Positions 1 to 11,056 of a stretch of DNA of 64,000 nt are shown here, piece by piece (within the stretch, counting starts at the first letter, position 1; each line of letters opens with the position of its first letter). Position numbers and translations under genes: made by a program. The notes under the pieces are model-generated. The model saw only the letters and a program-made list of their open reading frames with translations, ran no database searches and was not told where the DNA came from. Origin of the DNA: Dasypus novemcinctus (Eukaryota; Chordata; Mammalia; Cingulata; Dasypodidae); assembly GCF_030445035.2 (NCBI RefSeq), contig NC_080702.1, forward strand, positions 31,287,109 through 31,351,108, written 5' to 3'.

Positions 1-417
1 TGAAAGAGGATTGAAAGTGGCCTCCAGTCTAATAGTTATAAGATGATATCTCATTGTAGTTTTGGTTTACATTTTGCTTTTTATATCTAGGTAGTGATGT
101 TGAGTATCTTTTCATGTGCTTTTTAGACATTTATATTCCCCTTTGGAAAAGCTTCTATACATATCCTGCCCTTTCTTTAAAAAAATAATTTAATTTGAAT
201 GTCTTTTCATTTTTGAGATGTAGGATCTCTATAAATGTAGGATATTAGGACTTCATCAGAGAAATGAGTTATAAATATTTTCAATCATTCATAGACTCCC
301 TTCTCATTTTCTTAACAAAAACCTTTGAAGTGCAATGTGCTATAATTTTTTAATAGGACCAATTTATCTATTTTCTTCTTTCATTGCTTTTGCTTTGGGT
401 GAAAAATTTTGAGGGGA
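1..417 (-). mobile_element. Old L1 fragment (end of ORF2)
   Basis: Read on the minus strand this matches the C-terminal part of LINE-1 ORF2 and its tail, as in the better copies at 14.0-14.7 kb and 54.0-54.4 kb. The shared stretch includes the region encoding the 'ADEWINKMW'-like end and the preceding AT-rich part. It is badly decayed, with no open frame. The fragment runs off the left edge of the window and is interrupted at about 418 by a younger L1 3' end in the opposite orientation. Confidence 0.7.
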
Positions 418-1113
418 TCTCTTTTCATAAGACTATCATGCTACTTTACTGGAATTGTAGTTGGTATTGGGGTTTAAGATATATTTAGGAGATTGAATCT
501 TTTTACTGACAATATGATAGCCAGGCCCTGAGCCTCAACAGACTCCAGCTCCTACAATCTGATTTATTGGACTCACCTCACTCAGCTAAGATGGAGTTGA
601 AGAAGGACAACCACCACACCATGGAGCCTAGAGTGCCTACAACTGAAAGCAGGAGGATTGCATCCAGTAACCATGTGGAATGTGAGCCTCCTCTTGACAT
701 AGAGGTGCAAAGGACACAACCAATCCAAGGACCACAGAGAAAAGGTGGCATTGGAGTGGGAAAAGTGGACATGGTGGCTGATGGGTATGGGGAATGGCAG
801 GAAGAGATGAGATGTGGAGGCGCCTTTGGGACTTGGAGTTGCCATGGATGGTGCTTCAGGGACAATCACCAGACATTGTAAATCCTCCCAGGGCTCACTG
901 GATGGAATGGGGGAGAGTGTGGGCCATGATGTGGACCAATGACCATGAGGTGCAGAGATACCCAGAGATGTACTTACCAAATGCAATGGATGTGTCATGA
1001 TGATGGGAGTGAGTGTTGCGGGGGGGGGGGGGGGGTTGCGGTGGGGGTGGTGGGGTTGAATGGGACCTCATATTTTTTTAATGTAATATTTTTACAAAAT
1101 CAAAAAACAAACA
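418..1113 (+). mobile_element. 5'-truncated L1, terminal 3' UTR segment
   Basis: About 0.7 kb matching, on the plus strand, the last part of the 3' UTR of the near-complete L1 at 50.8-59.2 kb (reverse complement of 51.5-50.8 kb). It contains the shared 104-codon frame at 567-881, a run of 16 G at 1,020-1,035 followed by more G runs, the conserved terminal block ending in TTTAATGTAATATT, and an A-rich tail. No clear target duplication was seen. Similarity to the other young copies is high, so this is a fairly recent insertion. Confidence 0.85.
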
Positions 1114-1714
1114 AACAAAAAAGACCTAAATACTTGCATTTTTCCATGATTGCCTCTGATACATTATGAAATTAGGATACTGTTCCTGGTATAAACAGAA
1201 AGTCACCACTCCTAGTGACTATCAAATATATTTGGCAACTCTAGTGTCTTGATAACTTAATTATTGCTTTGGTCTCAATAAATACATGAAGTCTTAGAAA
1301 AAAAAACCATTTCCTTCTACAAGATCTGGTATAATCATATCATTGTGGATTCATTACTTCAATTATTATTAGATCATTTTCATTTCAATATTTATAATAG
1401 TAAAAATCAGACAAAGAACTCATCACCTCCCAAAATCTCTATGTTTCTATTTCTCTAGTTTATTTTTATTTATATTTTGTATAAACTGCTTTATATGTGC
1501 AAAATCACTCCTATTTATATTTCACATGTTGTTTCACTGTTTTTCCATTATATTTTTTATCTTTCCTTCTAGTACTGTACATGCCCTTAGACTTGCCCTT
1601 TCAATCGCTGTCATACTCCTTTAATACCTCTGCTAGTAACAAACATTATGATCTATTTTAACAATTTCTATTTTTGCATGAAAAACATATCCTGGATGGA
1701 AATTTACTTTTGAT
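1114..1714. other. Unassigned AT-rich sequence
   Basis: No gene, RNA or repeat could be recognised. The sequence is AT-rich with no meaningful open frame. It could be old, unrecognisable L1 or unique intergenic DNA. Confidence 0.4.
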
Positions 1715-1910
1715 AAATGTTCATGTACATACATTGGGGAACATATAATCTTTTCAACAAATGGTTCTGGGAAAACTGGATATATAAATGCAGATAAGTG
1801 ATGTTAACCATCTACCTCACACCACATACAAAAAATAAATTCATATTGGATCACACACCTAAATATGTGAGCTAAAGCTATAAAACTCTTTGAGGATGAT
1901 AAAGGGACAA

Positions 1911-2602
1911 GACTTTCATGCTAATGTGCTGGAGGTGCAGTTAATGTTGGGGTTTAAGATATATTTAGGGGATTTGAATCTCTGGACTGACAATGTGATA
2001 GCCAGGTCCTGAGCCTCAACAGACTCCAGCACCTACAATCTGATCTATTGGACTTACCACACTCAGCTAAGATGGAGTTGAAGAAGGACAACCACCACAC
2101 CATGGAGCCTAGAGTGATTACAACTGAAAATGGGAGGATTGCATCCAGCATCCATGTGGAATCTGAGCCTCCTCTTGACATAGAGGTGCAATGGACACAA
2201 CCAATCCAATGTCCACATAGAAGAGGTGGCATTGGATTGGGAAAAGTGGACATGGTGGACAATGGGTATGGGGAAAGGCAGGAAGAGATGAGAGGTGGAG
2301 GCGTCTTTGGGACATGGAGCTGCCCTGGATGGTGCTTCAGAGGTAATCACCGGACATTGTAAATCCTCACAGGGCCCACTGGATGGAATGGAGGAGAGTA
2401 TGGGCCATGATGTGAACCATTGTCTATGAGGTGCAGAGGTGCCCAAAGATGTACTTACCAAATCCAATGGATGTGTCATGATGATGGGAAGGAGTGTTGT
2501 TGGGGGGGGGAGAGGGGGGGTGGTGGGGTTGAATGGGACCTCACATATATATTTTTAATGTAATATTATTACAAAGTCAATTAAAAAAAAAAGAAAAAGA
2601 AA
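1911..2602 (+). mobile_element. 5'-truncated L1 3' end with target duplication
   Basis: A 0.69 kb terminal L1 3' UTR segment of the young xenarthran-type lineage, inserted in an old L1. The 10-base direct repeat AAAGGGACAA lies at 1,901-1,910 and again at 2,603-2,612, directly after the A-rich tail. This is the expected signature of target-primed reverse transcription. The element contains the 104-codon frame at 2,048-2,362 and a G-rich tract at 2,502-2,527. Confidence 0.92.
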
Positions 2603-2784
2603 AAAGGGACAACTCTTCATGAACTGAGATTTGGAAATATATTCTTGGATATGATTCCAAAAGCACAGGCAACAAATAAATAATATATTAATATCATTTT
2701 CTCGAATGTTTTCATCAAATTATATTATGAAGAGAGTGAAAGAGAACCAACAGAAGAGGCAAAATAGATTCAAAAGATACTGGA

Positions 2785-3235
2785 TGGAAACAGATGTAGA
2801 TCAACCAATTGGCTCCCATCTACCTTATAGGAGGACCATGATTCAATACCCAGGGCTTCCTACTGAGGGCAAGCTGGCCAATATGGCAAGCTCACCCTCA
2901 TGGAGTACTGGCCCATGCTCGAATGCTGCCCCATGCAGGGAAACGACCCCACGTGGGAGTGCTAACTCATCCTGAAAGCTGGCACTGAAGGATTACACAA
3001 GAGACACAGAAGAGAGAAAAAATAAGAAGACATAGCAGAACAGGAAGTTGAGGTGGCACAAGAGAGAAATTGCATCTCTCACACACCAGAAGGTCCCAGG
3101 ATCAGTTCCCAGAGCTGCCTAAAAAAAATAAAAGTAGACACAGAAGAATACACAGTGAATGGAAACAGAGCAGACAATGGGGGTAACGGGGGGAGAAATT
3201 AAAAAAATATTTAAAATAAAAGATATAGCAGGTGA
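2785..3235 (+). mobile_element. DAS-type tRNA-derived SINE, two units
   Basis: Two tRNA-like units follow each other. The first begins near 2,785 with an A-box-like stretch and has a B-box-like GATTCAATACC at about 2,840-2,850. The second begins near 3,046 with a B-box-like GGATCAGTTCCC, followed by the DAS-style tail (AAGTAGACACAGAAG, then GAGCAGACAATGGGGG, then A-rich AAATTAAAAAAA). The unit order matches my memory of the armadillo DAS SINE, derived from tRNA-Ala. It could be one long dimeric subtype or two independent insertions. It sits inside an old L1. Confidence 0.65.
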
Positions 3236-3600
3236 GGGCATAATATACAGAATATATAAATTACATGTGCATTGCCATAACAGAAAGGAAAACAATCCAA
3301 TTAAAAATATGTCCATGAACTTGAATTGATATTGCTCTAAAAAATTATATAAATGGGTAAAAAATACATGAAAAGACGCTCAACATCATTAGCCATTAGG
3401 GAAATGAAAGTTAAAGCTACAATGAACAACTTTGAGCCCAAAGAAGGGCTATTTTAATAAATTCAGGAAAAATAACAAGTGTTGTGGATAAGGAAAAAAA
3501 AATGGAACTCTGGAGGATTGTTAGTGGGGTTATAAAGTGGTGTAACCAATATGGAAAATAATATTTCATTTCCAAAAAAATTCATCTTTCAGTACATTTG

Positions 3601-4744
3601 AATACGCCCATGATTCTTTCCCCAATCTTCCTTTCTGGGATAAGGATCAGTATTTAGAGGTTAACTCATATTCTGTGTTCATGAGAATGAAACAACACAA
3701 TAATTTAATGAATACTGAGACCCTATACATTTCATTGAGCTGTTATCCTAGTTCTGGGGTCCCTAATTATACATTTGTGGTTTGTGGGTTAATAAAGCCT
3801 TAATTCCTGAAAAGCATTATTATGTTTGAACTTTTTTACCTTGTAGATGAATTCCATTCCTAACTGATTGACTAATTATAGAATATTTTTAACTGGTATC
3901 ACCCATAAAGGAGTTAAAAAAGAATCAAAATAGTTATTCCCTGTCAAATGTATGATAATAAATGCATTTACTGGATAGTATCCTTTGAATGCTGTTACAC
4001 ACTAAGTAATTTCTTGTAAATCATAATACTTCCACAGAAGACAGTATAGCATAGAAGAAAATACAAACACATGGCATAGAAAAGCCTCAAGAATTCAAGG
4101 AAACATATAATTTGCATAAGAGAAGTACTGCAACTTCACTTCAAGCCATCTCTGCTGGTAACATTGGAGTGTCCACTGCCTAGGCTCTACTGAAACCCAT
4201 TTATGTTTAATACTTGCGTTTAGGAAAGGGCCAAATCCTATCAGAAGAATTGACCCAATATTTCAAAACTATTCCATTTTTCCAATTCCTAATTCTTTGA
4301 TGTCTATTTCCATTTGAAACATCACATCCTCCCAGTAGGACCCAACATCGCCAGTTACAACTACTAGAATTGAAATCTTTATATATGTACACACACGCAC
4401 ACACACACATTAATGAGCAGCTCAGACAAATGTGACAATATATACATGAGAACTGGCTGGTGGTAGTGAAACAAGAAGTACAATGCTCTGGTAATCAGTA
4501 AGGCAAACATGAGTTCCTAGGATATAACAGGGAATCTCAGGGGGGATAAAAAGCTGATATTTTGTCTTATTCTAGAAATTGCAAACGACACATTAGGGGC
4601 ATGTTTGGAATATTTACGTCTCAGAGTGCCATGTCCTTCTGGAATAGAATATCCCAATAAAACTTATTTGAACCAAAATGTGTGCCTGTTATAGAATCAC
4701 TGAATAGATGGTCCCATTCCTCCAACTTTCTCTTATCATCACCT
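3601..4744. other. No gene recognised; short CA repeat
   Basis: Mostly unique-looking AT-rich sequence without a supportable gene. It contains a short impure (CA)n tract at about 4,388-4,409. The 67-codon minus-strand frame over it has no recognisable features. Confidence 0.4.
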
Positions 4745-5495
4745 TTTTTTTTTTTAATTGACTTTGTAATAATATTACATTAAAAATATATATGTGAGGT
4801 CCCATTCAACCCCACCCCCCCACCCCCCCTCTCCCCCCCCAACAACACTCGTTCCCATCATCATGACACATCCATTGGATTTGGTAAGTACATCTTTGGG
4901 CACCTCTGCACCTCATAGACAATGGTCCACATCATGGCCCATACTCTCCTCCATTCCATCCAGTGAGCCTTGTGAGGATCCACGATGTCCGGTGATCACC
5001 CCCGAGGTGCCATCCAGGGCAGCTCCACGTCCCAAATACGCCCCCACCTCTCATCTCTTCCTGCCCTTCCCCATACCCATCGTCCACCATGTCCACTTTT
5101 CCCAATCCAATGCCACCTCTTCTATGTGGACATTGGATTGGTTGTGTCCATTGCACCTCTATGTCGAGAGGAGGCTCAGATTCCACATGGATGCTGGCTG
5201 CCATCCTCCCATTTTCAGTTGTAATCACTCTAGGCTCCATGGTGTGGTGATTGTCCTTCTTCAACTCCATCTTAGCTGAGTGTGGTAAGTCCAATAAATC
5301 AGATTGTAGGTGCTGGAGTCTGTTGAGGCTCAGGACCTGGCTATCACATTGTCAGTCCAGAGATTCAAATCCCCTAACTATATCTTAAACCCCAACGTTA
5401 ACTGCACCTCCAGCAGATAAGTATGAAAGTCTTATGAAGGGAGATCCCATCTGAGTCCAGATTCATCTCACATAAACACCACAGTGCAGCTCCAT
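4745..5495 (-). mobile_element. 5'-truncated L1 3' end
   Basis: Minus-strand copy of the terminal L1 3' UTR. The poly-T (the A tail read backwards) starts near 4,745, followed by the conserved terminal block and a C-rich tract at 4,809-4,841 (G-rich on the coding strand). The shared 104-codon frame occupies 5,294-4,932 on the minus strand with a short C-terminal extension, and an overlapping opposite-strand frame spans 4,794-5,279. Highly similar to the copies at 0.4-1.1, 1.9-2.6 and 50.8-51.5 kb. The 5' limit was judged by comparison with 51.5 kb. Confidence 0.85.
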
Positions 5496-6464
5496 CCAAG
5501 AGGTGAAATCCCGTTTTCCATCTTTGAATAAAGGTGGAAATGAGGATCTTTTATTTGATTTGGCCAACAGAATACGGTGTTATTGACAGAATGTCTCATT
5601 AGATCTCTGTGTGTTTCTGCTTTTCAATCTTACATTCCTAATTCAGCCACGCAAACAACTCCAGTCTGGTCTGCTGGAAGTTGAGAGGACATGTGTAAGG
5701 AAGGCCAGTGACAGAATTAAGGCCATTCTAGACCAGTCTAAAGATTACGAGGCCAAACATATGTGAGAGAGCACAAGAAAGATCAAAGCATCACAAGTTG
5801 ACTCACACCTGACCACAGACACATAAGAAGAGGAAAGAGATTTAAAGAATTTAAAAACAAATTCCCATTGAATAAAAAAAAATCAGCATCTTTAACCATT
5901 TATTTTGTGACTCAGGTATGCTGCAATGGCTATGCAGCACAGTAATTAACATTCAGATCAGTCTGAATGTTATTTAGACTTTGATATATTCAGATAACCT
6001 GATTCTTTCTTGGTGTTTTGCATTCTTTCAAACATTTGAAGGTCATTGAGAATCCTCTGGTTTTTCAAGTTTTCTTTAAATACCTTCACTTAAAAATAAC
6101 CACCAATAAGTTTAGTTTCCAGATAACTAGGGGAATTTGGAAAGACCTTCATATTTCTGTCTGCATAACTAGTGACAATGCATCTGAAGTCTCCAATACC
6201 AGGGTATTTTGTGAGCAGGAATTCAAACTCTTATGTGAGCCATCCTTTGATCATGAGGCTTGAAGAGAATTTTGAGGCAGGTATGATAAATAGTGTCTTT
6301 AAGTACGCAGTTTGTTCTTTCACCTGCCTTTTCCTGTTTACATATTTTAAAAGAGCAGATATGTTTCTAAGAGGAATATAAGGAGTTATGCTTGAGGGCA
6401 TCTGAGGAAGTTTACAAGAAAAAATGGAAATATGTTCCAATAAAATATTACAGAACAGCAGCTA
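5496..6464. other. No gene recognised; short perfect hairpin
   Basis: Unique-looking intergenic sequence. The only structure noted is a perfect 10-bp inverted repeat, AACATTCAGA (5,948-5,957) and its complement (5,962-5,971), with a 4-base loop. Confidence 0.4.
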
Positions 6465-6880
6465 CTCTGGACACTTTCTCCACATCAATGCTACAATTTC
6501 TTCCATTATTAATAACAATATTCCATAGTAGAATATCAGTAAGTCCACCCTAATCCATACTTTATTCCTCCATCCTGTGGACCCTGGGATGGTGATGTCC
6601 ACTCCACTTCTATATCAAGGGGGGGCCTTAAATTCTTCATGGATGAGGGATGCAATTCTCCTGCTTGCAGGTTTAGGTACTTTGGCTCCCTGGTGTGGTG
6701 GATGACTTTTTTCACCTCCCTGTTAGCTGGCCAGGGTAAGTCCAATGAACCAGAGTGTAGAAGTTGCAAGTCTGCTGAGACTCAGGAACTGGCTGTCACA
6801 TGCACAGTCCAGAGATTCAGGACTCCTGAGTATACACCAATTCCAGCGGCAACCACAGGACAACTCCCATTTTGTCTTGC
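6465..6880 (-). mobile_element. L1 3' UTR fragment lacking its 3' terminus
   Basis: Minus-strand fragment of the terminal L1 3' UTR, from an older subfamily than the 0.4-2.6 kb copies. The expected A tail and last ~300 bases are absent, so it is truncated at the end nearest 6,465. The frame that corresponds to the 104-codon frame is still open over 6,769-6,536 and retains the PPLDIEV motif. Confidence 0.7.
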
Positions 6881-7590
6881 TGGGTAATGCTCTTAATATT
6901 CTCTTGGATTTGGCTTGTTAGTTTTTCCTGAGTGTTTTCTGTCTATATTTATGAGAGAAATTGGTCCTTGGTTTTCTTGCTTTGTTATGTCTTATTTAGT
7001 TTTGGTATCTAAATAACTTTAGTCTCATAGAAAGAGTTTGGAAGCTATATATACCTTGACTTCAAATTGGAAGGTTTGAGAATTATCACAATTAACTCTT
7101 CTTTGAATATTTCATACATTTCATTATGGAAGCTGTGTGATCCTAGACTTGTTTGGGGAGGTTTTTGGTAATTAATTGAATCTCTTTACTTGTTATAATT
7201 TTGTTGAGATCTATTTATTTTCAGTCAATTTAGATAAATTGCATGGTTCTAGGAATTTCTCCATTTTGTCTACTTTTTCTAGATTGTTGGCAGACAAATG
7301 TACATAATTTTCATTAATAATCCCTTTAATTTCAGCAATATCTAGCAACCTCCCTGATTTCATTTTTGACTTTGGTTATTTACATCCTCTTTATTGTTTC
7401 TTTTTCAACCTAAATGAATCTTTGCTATTTTATTGATCTTTTCAAGAAACAATTTTATTGGCTCACTCAATTCTACACTCTATTTAATTTCTCCTCGCTC
7501 AAATCTATATTATTTCTTTCCTTCTACTAGATTTATGTCCAGTTTTCCCTTCTTTTTCTATTTCCCACAAATCATTAGATAAGGTATTAT
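6881..7590 (-). mobile_element. Old L1 ORF2 fragment (reverse transcriptase part)
   Basis: Minus-strand match to the L1 ORF2 reverse-transcriptase region; compare 42.66-42.96 and 44.08-44.58 kb, and the intact-order copy near 55.7-56.4 kb. Heavily mutated. Its right-hand end and the sequence beyond it match the 44.6 kb locus, so the two are probably paralogous copies made by duplication, not two independent insertions. Confidence 0.65.
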
Positions 7591-7860
7591 GTGTTATTTC
7601 TTAGATAAGAGGATTCACAACTATAAATTTCTCTGAGTCTTTTAAATTCATTCTTAATCTGCCCTAACAGAATAAATTAAGTTGGCCACAAATAAATAAT
7701 AGAATGGACTGTGATTCTTAGTGGAGCTCAAATTCCAGTTGCAATTTCGAGAGACTGTCATTATTGAAGAATTTGAGATACAATATCACTGAATATGTTT
7801 CATATGAAAATGAAGTAAAAAATTCCCCTAAGTGGAAACTCTGGTAAGAGATTCCTTTTT
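6881..7860 (+). repeat. Paralogous block, copy 1
   Basis: An old L1 fragment plus about 270 bases of non-L1 sequence that recur together at 42,657-44,800. The non-L1 part shares stretches such as TAAATTCxTxCxTAATCT and an AGTTCAAAT/AGCTCAAAT block in the same order and spacing. Similarity fades after about 7,860. Confidence 0.55.
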
Positions 7861-8164
7861 AAAGGTGGATCCTCGGAACTGTAGTTGCATCGTAAATGTT
7901 AACAATTTAAATTCATTAATCAATTATGGGTATCGAGAGACGCAGTTCTCCTGATCATGGTGAGAAAGCCCTCTGAATAGGAATCCAGCATGCAGTCTGA
8001 AATCACAGCCCCTATGTCACCATAAGACTCTTGGTGCACAACTAAACTTTAAATTATTTTAATTTGCAATTTTAAAATAATGTCAAATGTGAATCTCTCT
8101 TTTCCACCAAGACATCCAAGAATTCACAGAAATATGGGCTCAACAAATTAAACAGAACACAATA
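7861..8164. other. Unassigned sequence
   Basis: No gene or repeat recognised between the paralogous block and the inverted L1 insertion. Confidence 0.4.
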
Positions 8165-8965
8165 TAAAAAATCAATATATCAATGCTATAATTTCTTTCA
8201 TTGCTAGAATTAAAATAAGTCTACAGTAGAATACCAGTAAGTCTACTTCAGTCCAAAGTTCATTCCCCAAACTAGAAGATTCTGGCATGGTTATGTCTAC
8301 TCCACATCTAGTTGTGGGGGTCTGTGATCCATATAAGACTGATGGATGGGACTCTCTTGCTTGCAGTTGTAGACTCTCTTGGTTCTTTGATATGGTAGTT
8401 GTCCTTCATCACATCTTTGCTGGTTGTCCTGGGTTAGACCAATGCGTGGGAGAGTAGGTGTTGCAACTCCATTGAGACTCAGAGTCCGCCTGGCACAAGG
8501 GCAGCCCAAAGATTTAAGTCTCTTGTATGTACACCTACCAACTCTAGTAATAATTATAGGTTCAAATAAAAAAGCAGAAAAGTCACATGTAGAGAATGTG
8601 GAGGTAGTGGTCACTGAGCTTCGAGGGCAGGAAGAGGGAAAACCGGTGTAATACAGGGACATTTTCAGGAATTGGTAACTGTCCTGAAGGACATTGCAAT
8701 GACAGATGCAGGCCTTTATATATCTTGCCATAATTTACAGAATTGAGTGGAAGAGAGTGTAACCTACAGTGTAAACTTTAATCCTTGCTTAGTGGCAATA
8801 CTCAAAAATATGTTCCTCAATTACAATGAATGAACCTCACTAATGAAAGATGTTGGTAATGTGTGAAATTGTAGGAGTCATGGGGAGCAGGGCATATGGG
8901 AATCCCCTATCTTTTTTCACTGATATTTGTGTAATATAAGTATTTTTAAAAATTAAAAAAAAATC
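8165..8965 (+). mobile_element. L1 3' end with 5' inversion (twin priming)
   Basis: Two halves of one L1 3' end in opposite orientation. 8,165-8,591 is the upstream half read on the minus strand; 8,592-8,965 is the downstream half on the plus strand, ending in the conserved terminal block and an A-rich tail. In L1 coordinates the halves abut: the left edge of the inverted part ends in the 'GCATTGAT' block and the direct part starts with the following 'GTGGAG' block. The short sequence AAAAAATCAAT occurs at the left edge and again after the A tail, a possible target duplication. Confidence 0.8.
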
Positions 8966-9910
8966 AATGTAGACCCAAGGCCCATACACCCTGAAAGAGA
9001 AATTGGAAAATAAGCCAAATTTATATCTGTGGACTTTCTTATTTGGCTCATTCTCTGTGTCCCTCCATTTACTACCAGTAAAACATTCCTCTTCATGATA
9101 TTTTAATCCCACAGTAAAACAGAACCACAAGTGCATTTCCATGATGTATTGTTCTACTGATGGTTTCCTCTTTGGATAACAAATAAATACAAAATATCTT
9201 CATTCAGGAAACTCCAGCAGATGAAATATATATATGACCACACTTAGGATGATGTACCTCAGAGCTTTTAATATGTGGGTGCTTACAATTCTTCTGAGAA
9301 GGATGTTCTGGAAGTGAGGAGAATTGGGAAGAATGACATTGGGGAAAGACACTAGAAGGTTACTCTAGATTTTGCTTCTTTTGTACACTCAGCTCTTGCC
9401 AGTGGGGGAGGCATTCATTGCTCCCATGTTTATATATATACTCATATAGACACTGACTACATTATTAGAATGCATTATAAAAGGTAAGGGCTCTGTTACT
9501 GCTTTCTTCTCTCTTAGTTCAAAGAATGTTCCATGGAACTGAGGGTGTTTATTCTTACTTCCCCCACTTCAGGCAGTTAGTCTGCAATTTACAGTGTTCA
9601 TCTTTTCTAAATTTCTCATGATAGGGTCCCAAAATAATTCTCCGACTCACACAACATAATACAATTGAACCAAACAGAGCTCACTCAAAATTTGTCTAAT
9701 TCTCTTTGTATATAAAGTACATTTCATGGCTTTCAGACAGCAAACAAATCCCCAAATTTTCCAAGAAATATACCAGTATCCCCCTGATCAACCTGGTGTT
9801 AATCACTCACTGAATTTATTGGAGTCTTTAGCAGAAATCAATATTTTAGGGCCTCTCTTCAAGTTTTCCCTTAAAAAAAATCCCTACACTACACTTAAGT
9901 TTCACCAATA
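8966..9910. other. No gene recognised
   Basis: AT-rich intergenic DNA without supportable genes. The 100-codon minus-strand frame at 8,840-9,142 begins in L1 sequence and has no recognisable domain. Confidence 0.4.
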
Positions 9911-11056
9911 ACATTTTAATCTATAGAGTTCTATAAATTTTTGCTGTAATTTAACAAGTCCTATATCCATCATTGCATGATCTTGTGGAGCCCTTCCATT
10001 GCCCCACAGTTACACTGACTCCATCTATTCAACTTCTCTTTCCCCCTCCCCTCAGGGTCCACAGTGACAATCTCACTACTCAAAGGACAATACTCAGAGA
10101 TACTTGCAACAATGTTGAGGGCTTCACATACTCTACTGCCCTAACCCATTGGGAGCCAGAAATTCTCTCAAGAGAAACAATTGCCTCTGTTTGAGAACAT
10201 CAGTCCTCCCCAGGATGTGGGTATACCTTCACACTCAGTGAATGGGTCTCCACCCAATGATAATACCCACTATGAGAAATTGGGCATTCATATACTCCCT
10301 AGACTCTTGCCCTGTGTCAGAAGCCCTCCTTAAGCATCTTAAAATGCAACCTTCATTATTATAATTTCCAAATAGTTTTCTCTTCGTTATAATTTCAAGC
10401 ACATACCTGAGAATCCCTATGTTCTAATATTCACCCCACCCTTCCCCCAATTTATTACACTGGCCAGTTAACAGGGAGATGAAGAAGTTCAATCACCACA
10501 TCAGGTAGCCAAGAGTGCTTACAACTGCCAGCAGGAAAATTGTGTCCATCATTCATGTGGAATCTAGGCCCCCTCTTGATATAGAGGGGGAGTGGACATA
10601 ACCATTCCAGGGTCCACAGGATGGAGGAACAGAGTATGGGTTAGGGTGGACTTATGGATAATCTACTATGGAATATTGTTATTAATAATGGAAGAAATCG
10701 TAGCATTGATGTGGAGAAAGTGGCCATGGTAGTGGCTGAGGATAGGGAGAGTGAAGAAGAGATATGATGTGGGGGCATTTTCAGGACTTGGAGTTGTCCT
10801 GGGTGGTATGCAGGGACAGATGCTGGACATTATATGTCCTGTCATGACCCACTGGTGGATTGAGGGAGAGTGTAAACTACAATGTAATTCACCATCCATG
10901 TGGTGCAGCAGTGCTCCAAAATGTACACCAAATGCAATGAGTGTTCCATGATGATGAAAGAGGTTGTAGATGTGGGAGGAATGGGGTGAGGGGGTTGGGA
11001 GGTATATATGGGGACCTCATATTTCTTTAATGTAACATTTAAAAACATCATAAAAT
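9911..11056 (+). mobile_element. L1 3' UTR with inverted upstream part
   Basis: 9,911-10,461 matches the early part of the long L1 3' UTR on the minus strand (as at 13.1-13.7 kb). 10,462-11,056 matches the terminal part on the plus strand (starting GGCCAGTTAACAGGGAG) and ends with the terminal block and A-rich tail. This is either one twin-primed insertion with about 1 kb of the 3' UTR lost at the junction, or two separate fragments that happen to abut. The tail faces the tail of the next, minus-strand L1. Confidence 0.65.

Larger units (their letters stand above)
1715..3600 (+). mobile_element. Old L1 ORF2 (C-terminal part), interrupted twice
   Basis: Three collinear plus-strand pieces of one decayed L1 ORF2. 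They are 1,715-1,910 (segment before the 'KAQATKE' region), 2,613-2,784 (contains the KAQAT-like coding stretch), and 3,236-3,600 (the segment encoding 'NPIKKWAKDLNRHF'-like sequence and beyond). The gaps are filled by a young L1 3' end (1,911-2,602) and a DAS-type SINE (2,785-3,235). Order and phase show that the pieces were one element before these insertions. No open frame survives. Confidence 0.7.

Noticed and set aside
2785..2975. 89-codon frame covering the first SINE unit as a possible small gene
   Set aside because: It begins in old L1 sequence and runs into a tRNA-derived SINE, so the frame is accidental.
5948..5971. Perfect 10-bp hairpin as a possible terminator or microRNA precursor
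   Set aside because: Much too short for a microRNA precursor, and no gene next to it needs it. Such inverted repeats occur by chance in AT-rich DNA of this length.
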